Assembly (NCBI GenBank): GCA_934271465.1
Contig: CAKQRQ010000001.1
Coordinates: 1 to 64,000, forward strand
Direction: 5' to 3'
From: an uncultured Alphaproteobacteria bacterium
Lineage (GTDB): Bacteria > Pseudomonadota > Alphaproteobacteria > RF32 > CAG-239
DNA: 64,000 bases
A program made the translations under genes and the position numbers. The notes beneath the pieces were generated by a model that was not told the DNA's origin, did no database searches, and saw nothing but the letters and a program-made list of their open reading frames with translations. Of the stretch, positions 6,881 through 16,466 are shown piece by piece; position 1 is the first letter of the stretch, and every line of letters begins with the position of its first letter.

Positions 6881-8806
6881 TTATTCCTCGGTGTGGGGCA
6901 TTTTGGCTTCTTCGACGAGCGCTTTGATTAACTCGTCAAGCTTGATGACCTCTTGCTTATCCGACCCGATACGGCGAACCGTCACGGTGCGGTTTTCTTT
7001 TTCTTTGGCGCCGACAACCGCAATTACGGGCACTTTGGCAACGGAATGTTCGCGGACTTTGTAGTTGATTTTTTCGTTGCGCAAATCTGTCTTGACCGAC
7101 AAGCCCGCCTTTTGCATGGCTTTGGCAACCTCGTTGGCATAGTCGTCAAACTCACTGACAATCGGGCAGATAACAACCTGCTCCGGCGACAGCCATAACG
7201 GCAAACGACCGGCGTGGTTTTCAATCAAGATACCCAAGAAACGCTCAATCGAGCCAAACAGCGCGCGGTGCAGCATAACCGGCTGGTGCTTTTCGCCGTC
7301 TTCGCCGATGTAGCTGATGTCAAAACGCTGCGGCAGGTTCATATCTACCTGAATGGTGCCGCATTGCCACTCGCGGCCGATGGCGTCGCGCAGGATAAAT
7401 TCCAATTTAGGCCCGTAAAACGCGCCCTCGCCTTCATTAATTTCATAGGCATAACCATGTGAAGTTAATGCGTTAGCTAAAGATTTTTCGCACAAATCCC
7501 AAATCTCATCGGAGCCGATACGTTTTTCGGGTCTGGTAGACAGATAAATCTTGACTTCGTTAAAGCCGAAATCTTTGTAAATATCCAAAATCAGCTTGAG
7601 AGTTGTGATACATTCTTCTTCCATTTGCTCGGGCGTGCAGAAAATATGCGCATCGTCCTGTGTAAATTCACGAACGCGCATTAAGCCCATCAACGAGCCA
7701 GACGCCTCATAGCGGTTGACTTTTCCGAATTCGGCCATACGCAGCGGCAAGTCGCGATATGACTTAATGCCCTGTTTGTAGACCAACAAACCGCCGGGGC
7801 AGTTCATCGGTTTGATACAGAACCATTTTTTGTCTTCGGTCTGGCCGGAATAGTTGTGCGCGCCGTATTTTTCCCAGTGGCCGGACGTCTCCCACAGACA
7901 TCTGTCCATTACGCGCGGCGTCGAAATTTCGATATAACCGTTGTGCTCCTGACGATTGCGCATATATTCAATCAGGCGGCGGTAAATCTTGTAGCCTTTG
8001 TCATGCCAAAAGACAGCCCCCGGCGCATATTCGGGTTCAAAATGGAACAAATCCATATCGCGGCCGATTTTGCGGTGATCGCGCTTGGCAGCTTCTTCCA
8101 ACATATCCAAATAGGCCTTGAGGTCTTTTTTATCAGCCCAAGCCGTCGCGTAAATACGCTGGAGCATTTCCTTTGTAGAATCGCCGCGCCAATAAGCCCC
8201 CGCAACTTTCATCAATTTGAAAGCATCGCCGACTTTGCCTGTCGAGGGGACGTGGGGTCCGCGGCACAAATCCGTAAAATGACCTTGAGTATAGAGCGAA
8301 ATAACCTCGCTTTCGGGCAGATCTTCGATAATCTCGGCCTTGTATTTTTCGCCCAAGTCCTTAAAGAATTTAATCGCTTCGGCACGGGGCAAAACTTTGC
8401 GCTCGATTCTTTCGTCCCGCTTCACAATCTCGTGCATTTTGGACTCAATCTTTTCAAAATCCTCGGTCGTAAATGGCTCTTTGCGGGCAAAGTCATAATA
8501 AAAACCGTTTTCAATGGCGGGGCCGATGGTGACTTGAACATCAGGCCACAGCTCCTTCACGGCTTCGGCCATAATGTGCGAGCAAGAGTGACGGAGAATC
8601 GACAGCCCCTCGGCATCCTTACCGGTAACGATTGTTACGGTTGCGTCGGTAGTGATGGGAGTGCTCAAATCTGTCAGTTTTCCGTTAACTTTTACTGCCA
8701 AAGCGGCCTTTGCAAGGCCTGCACTAATCTTTGAGGCAACATCAAACCCGTTGACCCCGTCTTTCATATCCATTACACTGCCATCAGGCAATTTAATCGC
8801 AACCAT
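6881..8806 (-). CDS. thrS: Threonyl-tRNA synthetase
   Basis: 641 residues, normal full length. Domain order: TGS (about 1-62), editing domain with H73xxxH77 (HSCSH) and the second zinc-site motif CRGPHVPSTG, class II catalytic core with MNCPGG and the VREFTQDDAHIF motif, and a C-terminal anticodon-binding domain ending near residue 641. It charges tRNA-Thr. The neighbour upstream is a glycosyltransferase 19 bp away, suggesting one transcript. Confidence 0.97.
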   Translation of the reverse strand: MVAIKLPDGSVMDMKDGVNGFDVASKISAGLAKAALAVKVNGKLTDLSTPITTDATVTIVTGKDAEGLSILRHSCSHIMAEAVKELWPDVQVTIGPAIENGFYYDFARKEPFTTEDFEKIESKMHEIVKRDERIERKVLPRAEAIKFFKDLGEKYKAEIIEDLPESEVISLYTQGHFTDLCRGPHVPSTGKVGDAFKLMKVAGAYWRGDSTKEMLQRIYATAWADKKDLKAYLDMLEEAAKRDHRKIGRDMDLFHFEPEYAPGAVFWHDKGYKIYRRLIEYMRNRQEHNGYIEISTPRVMDRCLWETSGHWEKYGAHNYSGQTEDKKWFCIKPMNCPGGLLVYKQGIKSYRDLPLRMAEFGKVNRYEASGSLMGLMRVREFTQDDAHIFCTPEQMEEECITTLKLILDIYKDFGFNEVKIYLSTRPEKRIGSDEIWDLCEKSLANALTSHGYAYEINEGEGAFYGPKLEFILRDAIGREWQCGTIQVDMNLPQRFDISYIGEDGEKHQPVMLHRALFGSIERFLGILIENHAGRLPLWLSPEQVVICPIVSEFDDYANEVAKAMQKAGLSVKTDLRNEKINYKVREHSVAKVPVIAVVGAKEKENRTVTVRRIGSDKQEVIKLDELIKALVEEAKMPHTEE

Positions 8807-8825
8807 AATTAAATATTCCTTTCTT

Positions 8826-9974
8826 TTATTTTAAAAGTTCATGATAAACAGCTATTGTTTTATCACACATAATTTGTTTTGTAAAATTATCTTTTACATT
8901 TTTGATTGCCGCTTTGGAGATTTTTTCTTTCTCCTTTTTGGGCAAGGTCAGCGCCCAATCAATGGCATCGGCCAAAGACTGCGCGTTGTTGCTTTCAAAC
9001 AGTTTGCCGGTCACGCCGTCAATCGTGTTATCAAGCGAGCCTCCGATATTTGAGGCCAAAACGATTTTGCCCATGGCCTGCCCTTCTATGGCGGCGCGAC
9101 CAAAGGCCTCCGGTTCAATCGCCGTTGACAAGACGACATCGGATATCATCAACAGCGCCGGAATATCAAAACTGTGGTCAATAAATTCAACTTTGCCCTC
9201 AAGCCCGTAACGGTGCACCAGCTCTTTAAGCTCGTTGGTATAGTGCACGCGCCCTTGATCAGAGCCGACAATCAGGCAATAAAAATCTTTGCTTTTAACC
9301 TTAGACAAGGCCTCTATCAACAGATGCTGCCCTTTCCAACGGGTTACCCGCCCGATCAGCGAGATAATCGGCTTGTCCTCAGGGATATGGTTATCCCGCA
9401 AGGCCTTGATGATGCGCTCCTGAGTGACTTTGTCCGGCGAAAAATTATCCAGATTGACACAACGGTGAATCAGTCGGATTTTATCAGGATTGACGCCGTA
9501 TTCTTTGATTATGTGATTGGTGATGTGGGTCGAGATGGAGATAATGAGTTTGCCGAACGTCATAACCTTGTTATAAATCTTTTTCAAACCCCAAGGGCCT
9601 AGGCCGTAGGTGCCGTGGAACGTTGTGACAAACACAACGCCCGCTCTTTTGGCCGCCCAATAGGCGCTCCACGCCGGCGCACGCGAACGAGCATGAACGA
9701 TATTGATGCCGTTGTCTTTGATAATTTTTTCGAGTTTTTTCGCGTTCGACCAGATTTTGAAGGGATTTTTGGTCTTTAGCGGCAGTTCAAAATGTTTCAC
9801 CTTAAGTTTTTGCAAGTCATAGACCATGCGGCCGCCCGCCGAGGCGACAAAGTTTTTGATGCCGGCCGCCTGAAGCCCGGAGGCAATTTCGACCGTTCCC
9901 ATTTCTACTCCGCCGTGGTTCATCTCAGGCAGAACCTGCAGCACAACAGGTGTTTTTTCTTTTTTCTTAAACAT
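8826..9974 (-). CDS. Glycosyltransferase family 4 (GT-B), probable LPS/surface glycan transferase
   Basis: 382 residues from ATG 9974 (GAGGGG 5 nt upstream); the longer frame to 10040 lacks a ribosome-binding site. N-terminal NHGGVEMGTVEIASGL is the GT-B donor-fold glycine loop, and EPEAFGRAAIEGQAMG near the C-terminus is the EX7E nucleotide-sugar site of GT4 retaining transferases. Similar genes next to thrS in alphaproteobacteria are annotated as LPS core transferases; the acceptor is not known from sequence. Cytoplasmic or membrane-peripheral. Confidence 0.85.
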   Translation of the reverse strand: MFKKKEKTPVVLQVLPEMNHGGVEMGTVEIASGLQAAGIKNFVASAGGRMVYDLQKLKVKHFELPLKTKNPFKIWSNAKKLEKIIKDNGINIVHARSRAPAWSAYWAAKRAGVVFVTTFHGTYGLGPWGLKKIYNKVMTFGKLIISISTHITNHIIKEYGVNPDKIRLIHRCVNLDNFSPDKVTQERIIKALRDNHIPEDKPIISLIGRVTRWKGQHLLIEALSKVKSKDFYCLIVGSDQGRVHYTNELKELVHRYGLEGKVEFIDHSFDIPALLMISDVVLSTAIEPEAFGRAAIEGQAMGKIVLASNIGGSLDNTIDGVTGKLFESNNAQSLADAIDWALTLPKKEKEKISKAAIKNVKDNFTKQIMCDKTIAVYHELLK

Positions 9975-10126
9975 TGTTCCCCTCAAAAAAATTGCGGCAA
10001 GCGCCTGCGGCACAGGCTTTTTGCCTTGCGAGAATCGCAAAAATCAACAATTTTAGACTTTAGACCAAGCCCAAACCAAATGCAATATGTTTCTTTGGAG
10101 GTGGAGGAAAAAGTGTGGGTTATGAA

Positions 10127-10630
10127 TTAAGCCCGAGGTCTAAGAGATTTTACATAAGTTATCAGTTCAGCAAAGCTGTTAAAGACAAGCAAAATTTCTT
10201 TGTTTTTATGCAGATATTCATCATCCATAAATTTACCTTTGCCGAGCAAAACAGGCTGGATATGCGCCGCATAAGCACATTCGGCATCTTGTTTGCTGTC
10301 GCCTATCAGCCAGACATTGTTTTTATCAATCGCGTATTTTGCCCCTTTGAGCGCGGTGAATACCGGATCAGGCGCCGGTTTATTATGCGGGGCGTCGCCG
10401 TTTCCGAGGATACCTGAAAATTTAATATCGGGAAAACAAAAAGAAACCTCTTTCAGCAACAGAGATTTCTCTTTGTTTGAAATAATATAAATCTCAATAT
10501 TTTTGCTCTGACACAAGCGCAAAAATGCGGCGGCATCTTCCAAAGGCTTAACTTTTCTATACCCGTGATTCTCGTAATATTCCAGATATTCTTTATATGC
10601 CTTGTCCGCATTGTCCTGAAAGAAGGTTTC
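10127..10630 (-). pseudogene. HAD-family phosphatase fragment lacking the N-terminal nucleophile
   Basis: The frame read from 10630 (a stop codon lies at 10631-10633) contains ETFFQDNADKAYKEYLEYY, then IYIISNKEKSLL (motif II), KPAPDPVF (motif III lysine) and VWLIGDSKQDAECAYAA (motif IV), the C-terminal three quarters of a phosphoglycolate-phosphatase-like HAD enzyme. The expected N-terminal DxDGT segment is absent: sequence upstream of 10631 is not HAD-like but runs into a truncated NUDIX gene. A TTG at 10543 could start a 138-aa product, but it would have no nucleophile. Most likely a remnant of a deletion. Confidence 0.75.
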
Positions 10631-10650
10631 CTAAGAGATGTTGGGGAACA

Positions 10651-10884
10651 TTACTTAACGCAGAAAGAGTTCCATGAAAAAGTAATTTTAAATTGTAAAC
10701 ATGAATTTGCTTCTTCCTTAGCCTCTCTGACGATAGCATCTACAACTGTCTCTCCTTCTTCCGTGTGCCCTGAAACAAGTGTATATTTCCCGTCTAGGAC
10801 ACCACCTAATCTTTTTTCCATTAAAACCTTCTTATCTTTAATAAGCAACAAGTAGGCTCCAATAAGCGGCTTTTGATGTTCCAT
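10651..10884 (-). pseudogene. NUDIX hydrolase fragment truncated after the Nudix box
   Basis: 77 residues from ATG 10884 with good AGAGGAA upstream. The NUDIX motif is intact (G-x5-E-x7-REAKEEA in GHTEEGETVVDAIVREAKEEA), but the chain diverges after EEAN and stops 17 residues later, whereas the family needs about 130 or more residues. The lost C-terminus and the lost N-terminus of the next gene meet at about 10630-10690, suggesting one deletion removed both. It may still be transcribed; an active enzyme is unlikely. Confidence 0.75.
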
Positions 10885-10993
10885 GGCAATTCCTCTTTCA
10901 TTTAGTTATAGTTGTATATTGAACTCAAATACCATTCAAATCAACTTTAGATTCAATATTATCCCTCTCCTCTTTTTCTCTTAATATCCTCAA

Positions 10994-11018
10994 TAAAAAA
11001 GCCGGAAAAATTCCAGCT
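10994..11018 (-). terminator. Terminator after the 55-aa membrane protein gene
   Basis: AGCTGGAA/TTCCGGCT on the minus strand (one G-U pair), 3-nt loop, followed by a T-run (11000-10995). Confidence 0.7.
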
Positions 11019-11078
11019 CTTTTGAAGTTTTTATTTATGCGGGTTTAGAATTTATGCTAAAGCCCTAATTCAAACTTA

Positions 11079-11246
11079 TTAATAATTGGCTTCTTTGACG
11101 GCTTTGTCCGTGGCAAAGTCGCTTGTCCGCTCAACCGTGTTGTCCACGCTTTGCAAAAAATCATCCATATAGCCGTTGTCATACAGGTATTTGCCGCCAT
11201 AATACAGGCCTGCTAAAATCACAACCCAAATCAACAAAGTTTTCAT
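11079..11246 (-). CDS. Small single-pass membrane protein, unknown
   Basis: 55 residues starting MKTLLIWVVILAGLYYGG; ATG at 11246 is preceded by AGGAG 7 nt away. Residues 3-16 form one hydrophobic segment, followed by YLYDNGYMDDFLQSVDN and a charged soluble tail ending KEANY. Not assigned to a family. It has its own terminator and lies between the decayed NUDIX/HAD pair and comEC. Confidence 0.7.
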   Translation of the reverse strand: MKTLLIWVVILAGLYYGGKYLYDNGYMDDFLQSVDNTVERTSDFATDKAVKEANY

Positions 11247-11325
11247 CTCGCTTTCTCCTTTTTTGCGTTTTCGGATAGAGATAATATAATCTTTGATTGT
11301 TTAATTTTAACTTAAAAGCCTGTTT

Positions 11326-13263
11326 TTATTTGTTCCACAGGCGGCGGCCGATGCTTTCGCGTATGGTTTTGACGCGGTAGGCGCCGTCTTTTTGCCGCCA
11401 TGCGCTCAGGCCGATTTCCTCCCGCATATCATAGCTTTTGCCCGAGATGACGGCCGTGTTTCCATTCAACTTCAGTTCTGCATGCGCCTTGATGTCGGCT
11501 TTGATCTCGCTTGAGGGATATTTGTTTGACCAGACGTCTTTGACAAACTTTCCACCGCGGCCGCCTGAAATCTCTAACAAACCGGCCTTATTCTTAAAAG
11601 CAACGACCCTGCCCTCAAGCCCGATTAACATATCGGGCGTTTGCACCAGTGCCACGCTCAAAAAGCCTAACACAATCCCTATCCAGCCCCAATAGCGCCA
11701 TTTGGCCTGCCACAACATCAACCACAATCCGCCGATGACAATCAATGCCAATCCGCCCGCGGGCAAAGCCGCCACCTGCCAGCCGGCCTCCGGCAAGGAG
11801 GCGACCCATGCGGTTATTTTATTAACCACTCCGATGCCGAATCCGACGATTTTGAGGCTGAAAACTTCTACCCCAAAAGGCATCAGCAACAAGCTTATCA
11901 ACACAAACGGCATAATCACAAGCCCGATAATCGGGCCGGCTAAAAAGTTGCCGAGGGTTGTGTAAATCGCAATCATATTGAAATGATACATGCTGAAAGG
12001 CAGGGTCATGACCGAGGCTATCAAATCGGACACTACAACACCCAAAATATACAGCACAACACCCCTGCGCCATTTACCGAACCCGTCGACATTCAAAAAT
12101 TGCTGTATCCGTTTGGCTGTTTTTTCATAAAAAGCAATCAGCCCAAGCACTGCCGCAAAAGACATCTGAAAACTAGCCGAGACCAAAACTTCCGGCGCTG
12201 CAGCTAACACTAAGAACGCCGCCAGAGCTATGGTCTGCATGGAGATGGCGCGCCTGTTGGTCAAGACGCCCAGCAGCACGACAAAGGTCATAATGAACGC
12301 CCGCTGCGCCGGAACTGCCTGTCCCGAGATAAACAAATAGACCAAGCTCAACCCCAAAGCAAACACCGCTGCAATTTTTTTGGTATCCATTCTCAAAGAT
12401 ATTTGAGGCACACACGCCAGCACAAACCGCACCAAAAAGAACATCAGTCCCGCCAGCATACTCATGTGCAGCCCTGAAATGGACAAGAAATGAGCTAATC
12501 CCGAGTTGCGGTAATCGGTATATTGCTTTTCGGAAATTCCGCCCCGAACACCGGCAATAATTGCCGAGGCAATTGAGGCTTCTTCCGGTGGCAAGACCTT
12601 TGACACACGTTTGACAATCCGCCCTCTGAGGCGGGCAACAAAGGCTTCAAATTTATCTCTGCCGCCTGTTGTGCCGCAATCAACCACAAAAAAGCGGCTT
12701 TCCGCAAAACCCGAGCCTTTTAATCCTTCAAACCAACCTTTGCGGTCAAACTGATAGCCACCTGCCACAACGGCTTTGGGCAGCTTCGAAATTGTGCCGA
12801 TGAGTTCCACGCATTGCCCGACTTCTCCCATCTGTTTTTTGGAGCGCTGTGTCACACGATAGCGTCCTTGATACACACGTCCGTCAAAATCCGTCAGCCC
12901 GTCCAGAATAAACCGCGGCTTGCCCTGATAGTTGGTATCCATTGCGGCTATGCGCCCTCTGAAATAAAAAGTCTCGTCAGGCAAAACCTCGTCCGACTGC
13001 GCCAGATACAGCGCCTTAATCTGCACCAGCGTAAAGCCCGCAACCACAACCGCCGACGCGCCCAATATTTTAAGCAAGACTATTCGCCGACGGCAGATAA
13101 TTGCGGCAATAATCAGCGCCTCGATAACGGCAAGCGTTACCCATTTTGACGGTTCAACCGGAAGCAAAAAATAAAGCCAGATGCCAAGTCCGAACAGCAC
13201 CGGCAGCCACAATAGGCGCCTTGGCTTGTCCTCTTGCCAACAGGCTTTTAGGAATGTCAGCAT
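11326..13263 (-). CDS. comEC: ComEC/Rec2 family DNA-uptake channel protein
   Basis: 645 residues, polytopic. N-terminal helices are followed by a DUF4131-like soluble region (RGRIAAMDTNYQGKPRFILDG), then the Competence domain with HFLSISGLHMSMLAGLMFF and the pattern of about ten helices. The C-terminal soluble part is short, so the metallo-beta-lactamase-like domain is absent or degenerate, as in many alphaproteobacteria. ComEC carries single-stranded DNA across the inner membrane during transformation. It overlaps lpxB by 7 bp; dprA at 25014 could serve the same process. Confidence 0.9.
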   Translation of the reverse strand: MLTFLKACWQEDKPRRLLWLPVLFGLGIWLYFLLPVEPSKWVTLAVIEALIIAAIICRRRIVLLKILGASAVVVAGFTLVQIKALYLAQSDEVLPDETFYFRGRIAAMDTNYQGKPRFILDGLTDFDGRVYQGRYRVTQRSKKQMGEVGQCVELIGTISKLPKAVVAGGYQFDRKGWFEGLKGSGFAESRFFVVDCGTTGGRDKFEAFVARLRGRIVKRVSKVLPPEEASIASAIIAGVRGGISEKQYTDYRNSGLAHFLSISGLHMSMLAGLMFFLVRFVLACVPQISLRMDTKKIAAVFALGLSLVYLFISGQAVPAQRAFIMTFVVLLGVLTNRRAISMQTIALAAFLVLAAAPEVLVSASFQMSFAAVLGLIAFYEKTAKRIQQFLNVDGFGKWRRGVVLYILGVVVSDLIASVMTLPFSMYHFNMIAIYTTLGNFLAGPIIGLVIMPFVLISLLLMPFGVEVFSLKIVGFGIGVVNKITAWVASLPEAGWQVAALPAGGLALIVIGGLWLMLWQAKWRYWGWIGIVLGFLSVALVQTPDMLIGLEGRVVAFKNKAGLLEISGGRGGKFVKDVWSNKYPSSEIKADIKAHAELKLNGNTAVISGKSYDMREEIGLSAWRQKDGAYRVKTIRESIGRRLWNK

Positions 13264-14423
13264 TTAATCAAATCCAACACGGCGTCGGCCGCATTTTGGC
13301 TCGGGGTCTGATTGCCGCAGCTCAAATGCGCCTTGACTTCGGCAAAGCCTTCCATCTGCTTTTCATAAGCCTGACCATTTTTCAACAGTTCGTGAATTTC
13401 GCGGACGATTTTTTCCGGCGTGCAATTTTCCTGCAACAATTCAGGCACAACCGGTTTGTTCAGCAAGATATTTGTCAGATTGACATACTTTATTTTGACC
13501 AAATGTTTGGCCAAGAAATAAGTCAACGGCGACACCTTATAGGCAATAATATGCGGAATATTACAGATAGCCAGTTCCAGCGCCACTGTTCCTGAGGCCG
13601 CGATTGCCGCGCTTGAGGCCTGAAAAGCATTATACCTATCAGCTTCTGTCTCCAAGACCACCATCGGCAATTTGCTTTTCTTGACATATTCTTTAACTCT
13701 TTTCGCAACAGTTTTAACCGTCGGCAACGCAAAGAAGATGTCCGGATTGCTTTCTTGCAGCAGTTCGGCCGCCTTCAGAAAATCGGGCAGCAATTTTGCA
13801 ACTTCGGTCTTGCGCGATCCGGGGAGAATGGAGATAATCTGCTTGTCTTCGGGGATGCTAAATTTGTGCCGAAAGGCCGCGCCATCGGCTGTCAGGGCTT
13901 CGCTTTCTATCACTGGGTGCCCGACAAAAATTGTTTTGAGATGGTGTTTTATAAAATACGGCGGTTCTTGCGGCAACAGCGTCAACAGCTCGTCCACATA
14001 ACGATACATGGTTTTGGCTCGGTGCTTTTTCCATGCCCAGACCTGCGGCGCTACATAGTGCATTTGCGGAATTCCTAAATTGAGGCGGCGTAGTTTTTTG
14101 TGAATGCGGGAGCAAAAGCTCCAACTGTCAATCGTAATCACAATATCCGGCTGGCGGGCTTTGATATCTTCAATTGTTTGATTAATTCGCTTTAGGACAA
14201 GCGGAATACTTGGGATAACCTCGGCCAGCCCCATGACCGCCAAATCAGAAATATCAAACAACGACTTAAGCCCCTCGCGCTCCATGGTGTCTCCGCCAAG
14301 TCCGAAAAACGAGAGCTGACCGCCTGTTTTTTCCTTGAGGGCGCGCATCAGCCTTGAGCCAAGCAAATCGCCGCTCGGTTCGCCGGCAATCAGATATATT
14401 TTTAATTTATTTGAGGTATTCAT
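13257..14423 (-). CDS. lpxB: Lipid-A-disaccharide synthase
   Basis: 388 residues, usual length. AGEPSGDLLG at the N-terminus, FFGLGGDTMEREGL, and HYVAPQVWAWKKHRAK are LpxB signatures; a C-terminal GT-B half follows. It joins UDP-2,3-diacylglucosamine and lipid X into the disaccharide of lipid A at the inner membrane. It overlaps lpxI by 17 bp and comEC by 7 bp, so lpxI-lpxB-comEC form one coupled unit. Confidence 0.96.
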   Translation of the reverse strand: MNTSNKLKIYLIAGEPSGDLLGSRLMRALKEKTGGQLSFFGLGGDTMEREGLKSLFDISDLAVMGLAEVIPSIPLVLKRINQTIEDIKARQPDIVITIDSWSFCSRIHKKLRRLNLGIPQMHYVAPQVWAWKKHRAKTMYRYVDELLTLLPQEPPYFIKHHLKTIFVGHPVIESEALTADGAAFRHKFSIPEDKQIISILPGSRKTEVAKLLPDFLKAAELLQESNPDIFFALPTVKTVAKRVKEYVKKSKLPMVVLETEADRYNAFQASSAAIAASGTVALELAICNIPHIIAYKVSPLTYFLAKHLVKIKYVNLTNILLNKPVVPELLQENCTPEKIVREIHELLKNGQAYEKQMEGFAEVKAHLSCGNQTPSQNAADAVLDLIKC

Positions 14424-15252
14424 CAGGCGTCACTCCCATGATAAACATACCGTATTTATCGGCCAATGCAATTGTTTCGGCCTCGTTTACAATCAGGCCG
14501 TTGCCCGCATGAACCACAATGCCCGCAAGCTCGCTCTCATGCGCCAACTCCACAGACCGCGGGCCGATTGTCGGTAAATCAATGCGCATATCCTGCGTTG
14601 GTTTGCGCAATTTGACCAACACACCGCCGCCGCCTTTGCGCCGATAATTTTTGCACCGGCGAATCAACTCGTCCGTGCCTTCAATGCCTTCAACACCGAG
14701 CACAAGCCCTTGTTGGACAATCGCAGCCTGTCCGATGTCCAAACGCCCCAATTCCCAAGCTGCCTCGACACCCCGTTTCATATCGATTTTATCTTGTTTG
14801 GAGGGTTTATGTTTGGTCAAAAGCCCCTCTTTTATCAGTAAACACGGCATTACTTCGTGCACGCCTTTGACCGTCATGCCCTCTTTTTCAATCTCGGAAA
14901 CTAGCGCCCGCAACAGCCCGTCATCGCCCAAAGCCTTGGCGCCGACTTTGGCAAAAAACGCCGTCGTGCGCAAATCGGGCACCAAATCAAAAAAGCTCGG
15001 ACGGCGAATGGTGCCGATCATCACAACATCTTGGACTTTTTCTTTGGCAAAATGCTTAAATCCCGTTCCGGCTTGTCCGATGCGCAAAAAACGACATGGA
15101 AAATCCGCATTTTCAAAAAAAGCTTTATCGGCGTTTCCCTCTATGGCCAATACCGTAAAATCTATACCCTGAGCCTGACATTCTTTAACCAACATTTTCG
15201 GAATGGTTCCGCCGCCGGCAATAATACCGAGTTTGCGGGTGGTATGTTTCAT
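14407..15252 (-). CDS. lpxI: UDP-2,3-diacylglucosamine pyrophosphatase LpxI
   Basis: 281 residues from ATG 15252 (AAGGA upstream); the longer frame to 15381 is intergenic. LGIIAGGGTIPKMLV at the start and the C-terminal RRKGGGGVLVKLRKPTQDMRIDLPTIGP and AGIVVHAGNGLIVNE segments are LpxI. It hydrolyses UDP-2,3-diacylglucosamine to lipid X, the step done by LpxH in gammaproteobacteria. LpxI is the form expected in alphaproteobacteria, next to lpxB. Confidence 0.95.
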   Translation of the reverse strand: MKHTTRKLGIIAGGGTIPKMLVKECQAQGIDFTVLAIEGNADKAFFENADFPCRFLRIGQAGTGFKHFAKEKVQDVVMIGTIRRPSFFDLVPDLRTTAFFAKVGAKALGDDGLLRALVSEIEKEGMTVKGVHEVMPCLLIKEGLLTKHKPSKQDKIDMKRGVEAAWELGRLDIGQAAIVQQGLVLGVEGIEGTDELIRRCKNYRRKGGGGVLVKLRKPTQDMRIDLPTIGPRSVELAHESELAGIVVHAGNGLIVNEAETIALADKYGMFIMGVTPDEYLK

Positions 15253-15392
15253 TTGTCTATCCTTATAAAAAAACAAAACTTGATATTTGAACAGCTGCGG
15301 CAATCGTCCTAAACAGCGGCCTTTTATCAGTCCGTCAAACGAACAGGCGACCGTTTCTTTTTGTCTTGCCAAAGCTATCATATATCAAGCTT

Positions 15393-15431
15393 TGTAAAAA
15401 TTGATTTAACGCCCGAGGGCATAAATCAATT
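15393..15431 (-). terminator. Strong hairpin terminator between lpxA and lpxI
   Basis: A perfect 10-bp inverted repeat AATTGATTTA (15399-15408) / TAAATCAATT (15422-15431) with an inner GCCC/GGGC stem; on the minus strand it is followed by TTTTTACA. It separates the pyrH...lpxA run from lpxI-lpxB-comEC. Confidence 0.8.
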
Positions 15432-15477
15432 ATAACACCGAGATTGAGGCCCTTCCCGAACCTCGGTAAAACTTTTG

Positions 15478-16275
15478 TTATTCGGCAGTCATTACCTTGC
15501 GGCGGCCTTTCAGGCCATCGGTAATAAACTCCAACTGTTCTATCACAAGCGGATTGTCTTTGTATTTTTCTTTGGCTTTTTCAACACGAATATCGAAGGT
15601 GTCTTCGCTGCTTTTGAACACATACATAAAAGCATGCGTAATTTTTTTGACAGTAGCCTCATCCATACCGCCGCGCATCATGCCGATGCGGTTCAGTCCG
15701 CGGAGTTTGCCTCTGTCACCGGTAACGATACCAAACGGAATAACGTCTCTGTCAACACCCGAAAGCCCGCCAATCATAGCTTTGCGGCCGATACGGCAGA
15801 ACTGATGAACCGCGCTGTTGCCGCCCAAAACAGCCCCGTCGCCGACGCGGACATGCCCGCCGATAACGGCGTTGTTTGTCATGATGACATTGTTGCCGAC
15901 AACACAGTCATGCGCAATGTGGGAATTGACCATCAGCATACATCCGTCGCCGACAACTGTTGTCTGGTGCTCTTTGGGTGTTCCGGCGTGGATTGTGACA
16001 TTTTCTCTGATAACGTTGTTCTTTCCAATGATAACTTTTGCCCCCGGAACAAATTCATTTCCGTGATCTTGCGGCCCTGTGCCCAAGCAAGCTCCCGGAA
16101 ATACAACCGTGCCTTCGCCAATAGTCGTGTCGCCATAAACCGTAACACGGCCGAGCAATTTGACATTAGCACCGATTTTGGCTTGGGAGCTGACCCAGCA
16201 GAAAGGTCCGATTTCGGCTGTTTCGGCAATTTGGGCGCCATCTTCAACAACGGCTGAGGGATGAATTTTTGCCAT
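15478..16275 (-). CDS. lpxA: UDP-N-acetylglucosamine acyltransferase
   Basis: 265 residues. N-terminal left-handed beta-helix of hexapeptide repeats (IHPSAVVEDGAQIAETAEIG onward), the catalytic-histidine region with NVTIHAGT and SHIAHDCVVGNNVIMTN, and a C-terminal helical domain. It transfers a hydroxyacyl chain from ACP to UDP-GlcNAc, the first step of lipid A synthesis. The order lpxD-fabZ-lpxA is the conserved one. Confidence 0.97.
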   Translation of the reverse strand: MAKIHPSAVVEDGAQIAETAEIGPFCWVSSQAKIGANVKLLGRVTVYGDTTIGEGTVVFPGACLGTGPQDHGNEFVPGAKVIIGKNNVIRENVTIHAGTPKEHQTTVVGDGCMLMVNSHIAHDCVVGNNVIMTNNAVIGGHVRVGDGAVLGGNSAVHQFCRIGRKAMIGGLSGVDRDVIPFGIVTGDRGKLRGLNRIGMMRGGMDEATVKKITHAFMYVFKSSEDTFDIRVEKAKEKYKDNPLVIEQLEFITDGLKGRRKVMTAE

Positions 16276-16466
16276 TCTTAATAGTCCTTCAAAAAACTGT
16301 TCTTTTTTGTTTATCTGTTTTGCACTCTAAAGAATATTTTTTTAAATGGCAAAACACAAAAATTTTCGAATTGTTACAAGCTTATTTTTTATTTATTTTC
16401 AAACAATTAGAGCGTCTTTTCTTTGTGAAAAAACGCTCTTTGTTTCTGTTATATTTCTCTTAAAAT

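Noticed and set aside
7856..8734. Long plus-strand ORF (292 codons) opposite thrS
   Set aside because: Antisense shadow of a well-conserved synthetase; no motifs.
16409..16441. Imperfect AGAGCGT/ACGCTCT hairpin between fabZ and lpxA as a terminator or third palindrome element
   Set aside because: No T-run on the minus strand, a mismatch in the stem, and no GCGTTTAAAC arm; kept only as a weak structure.
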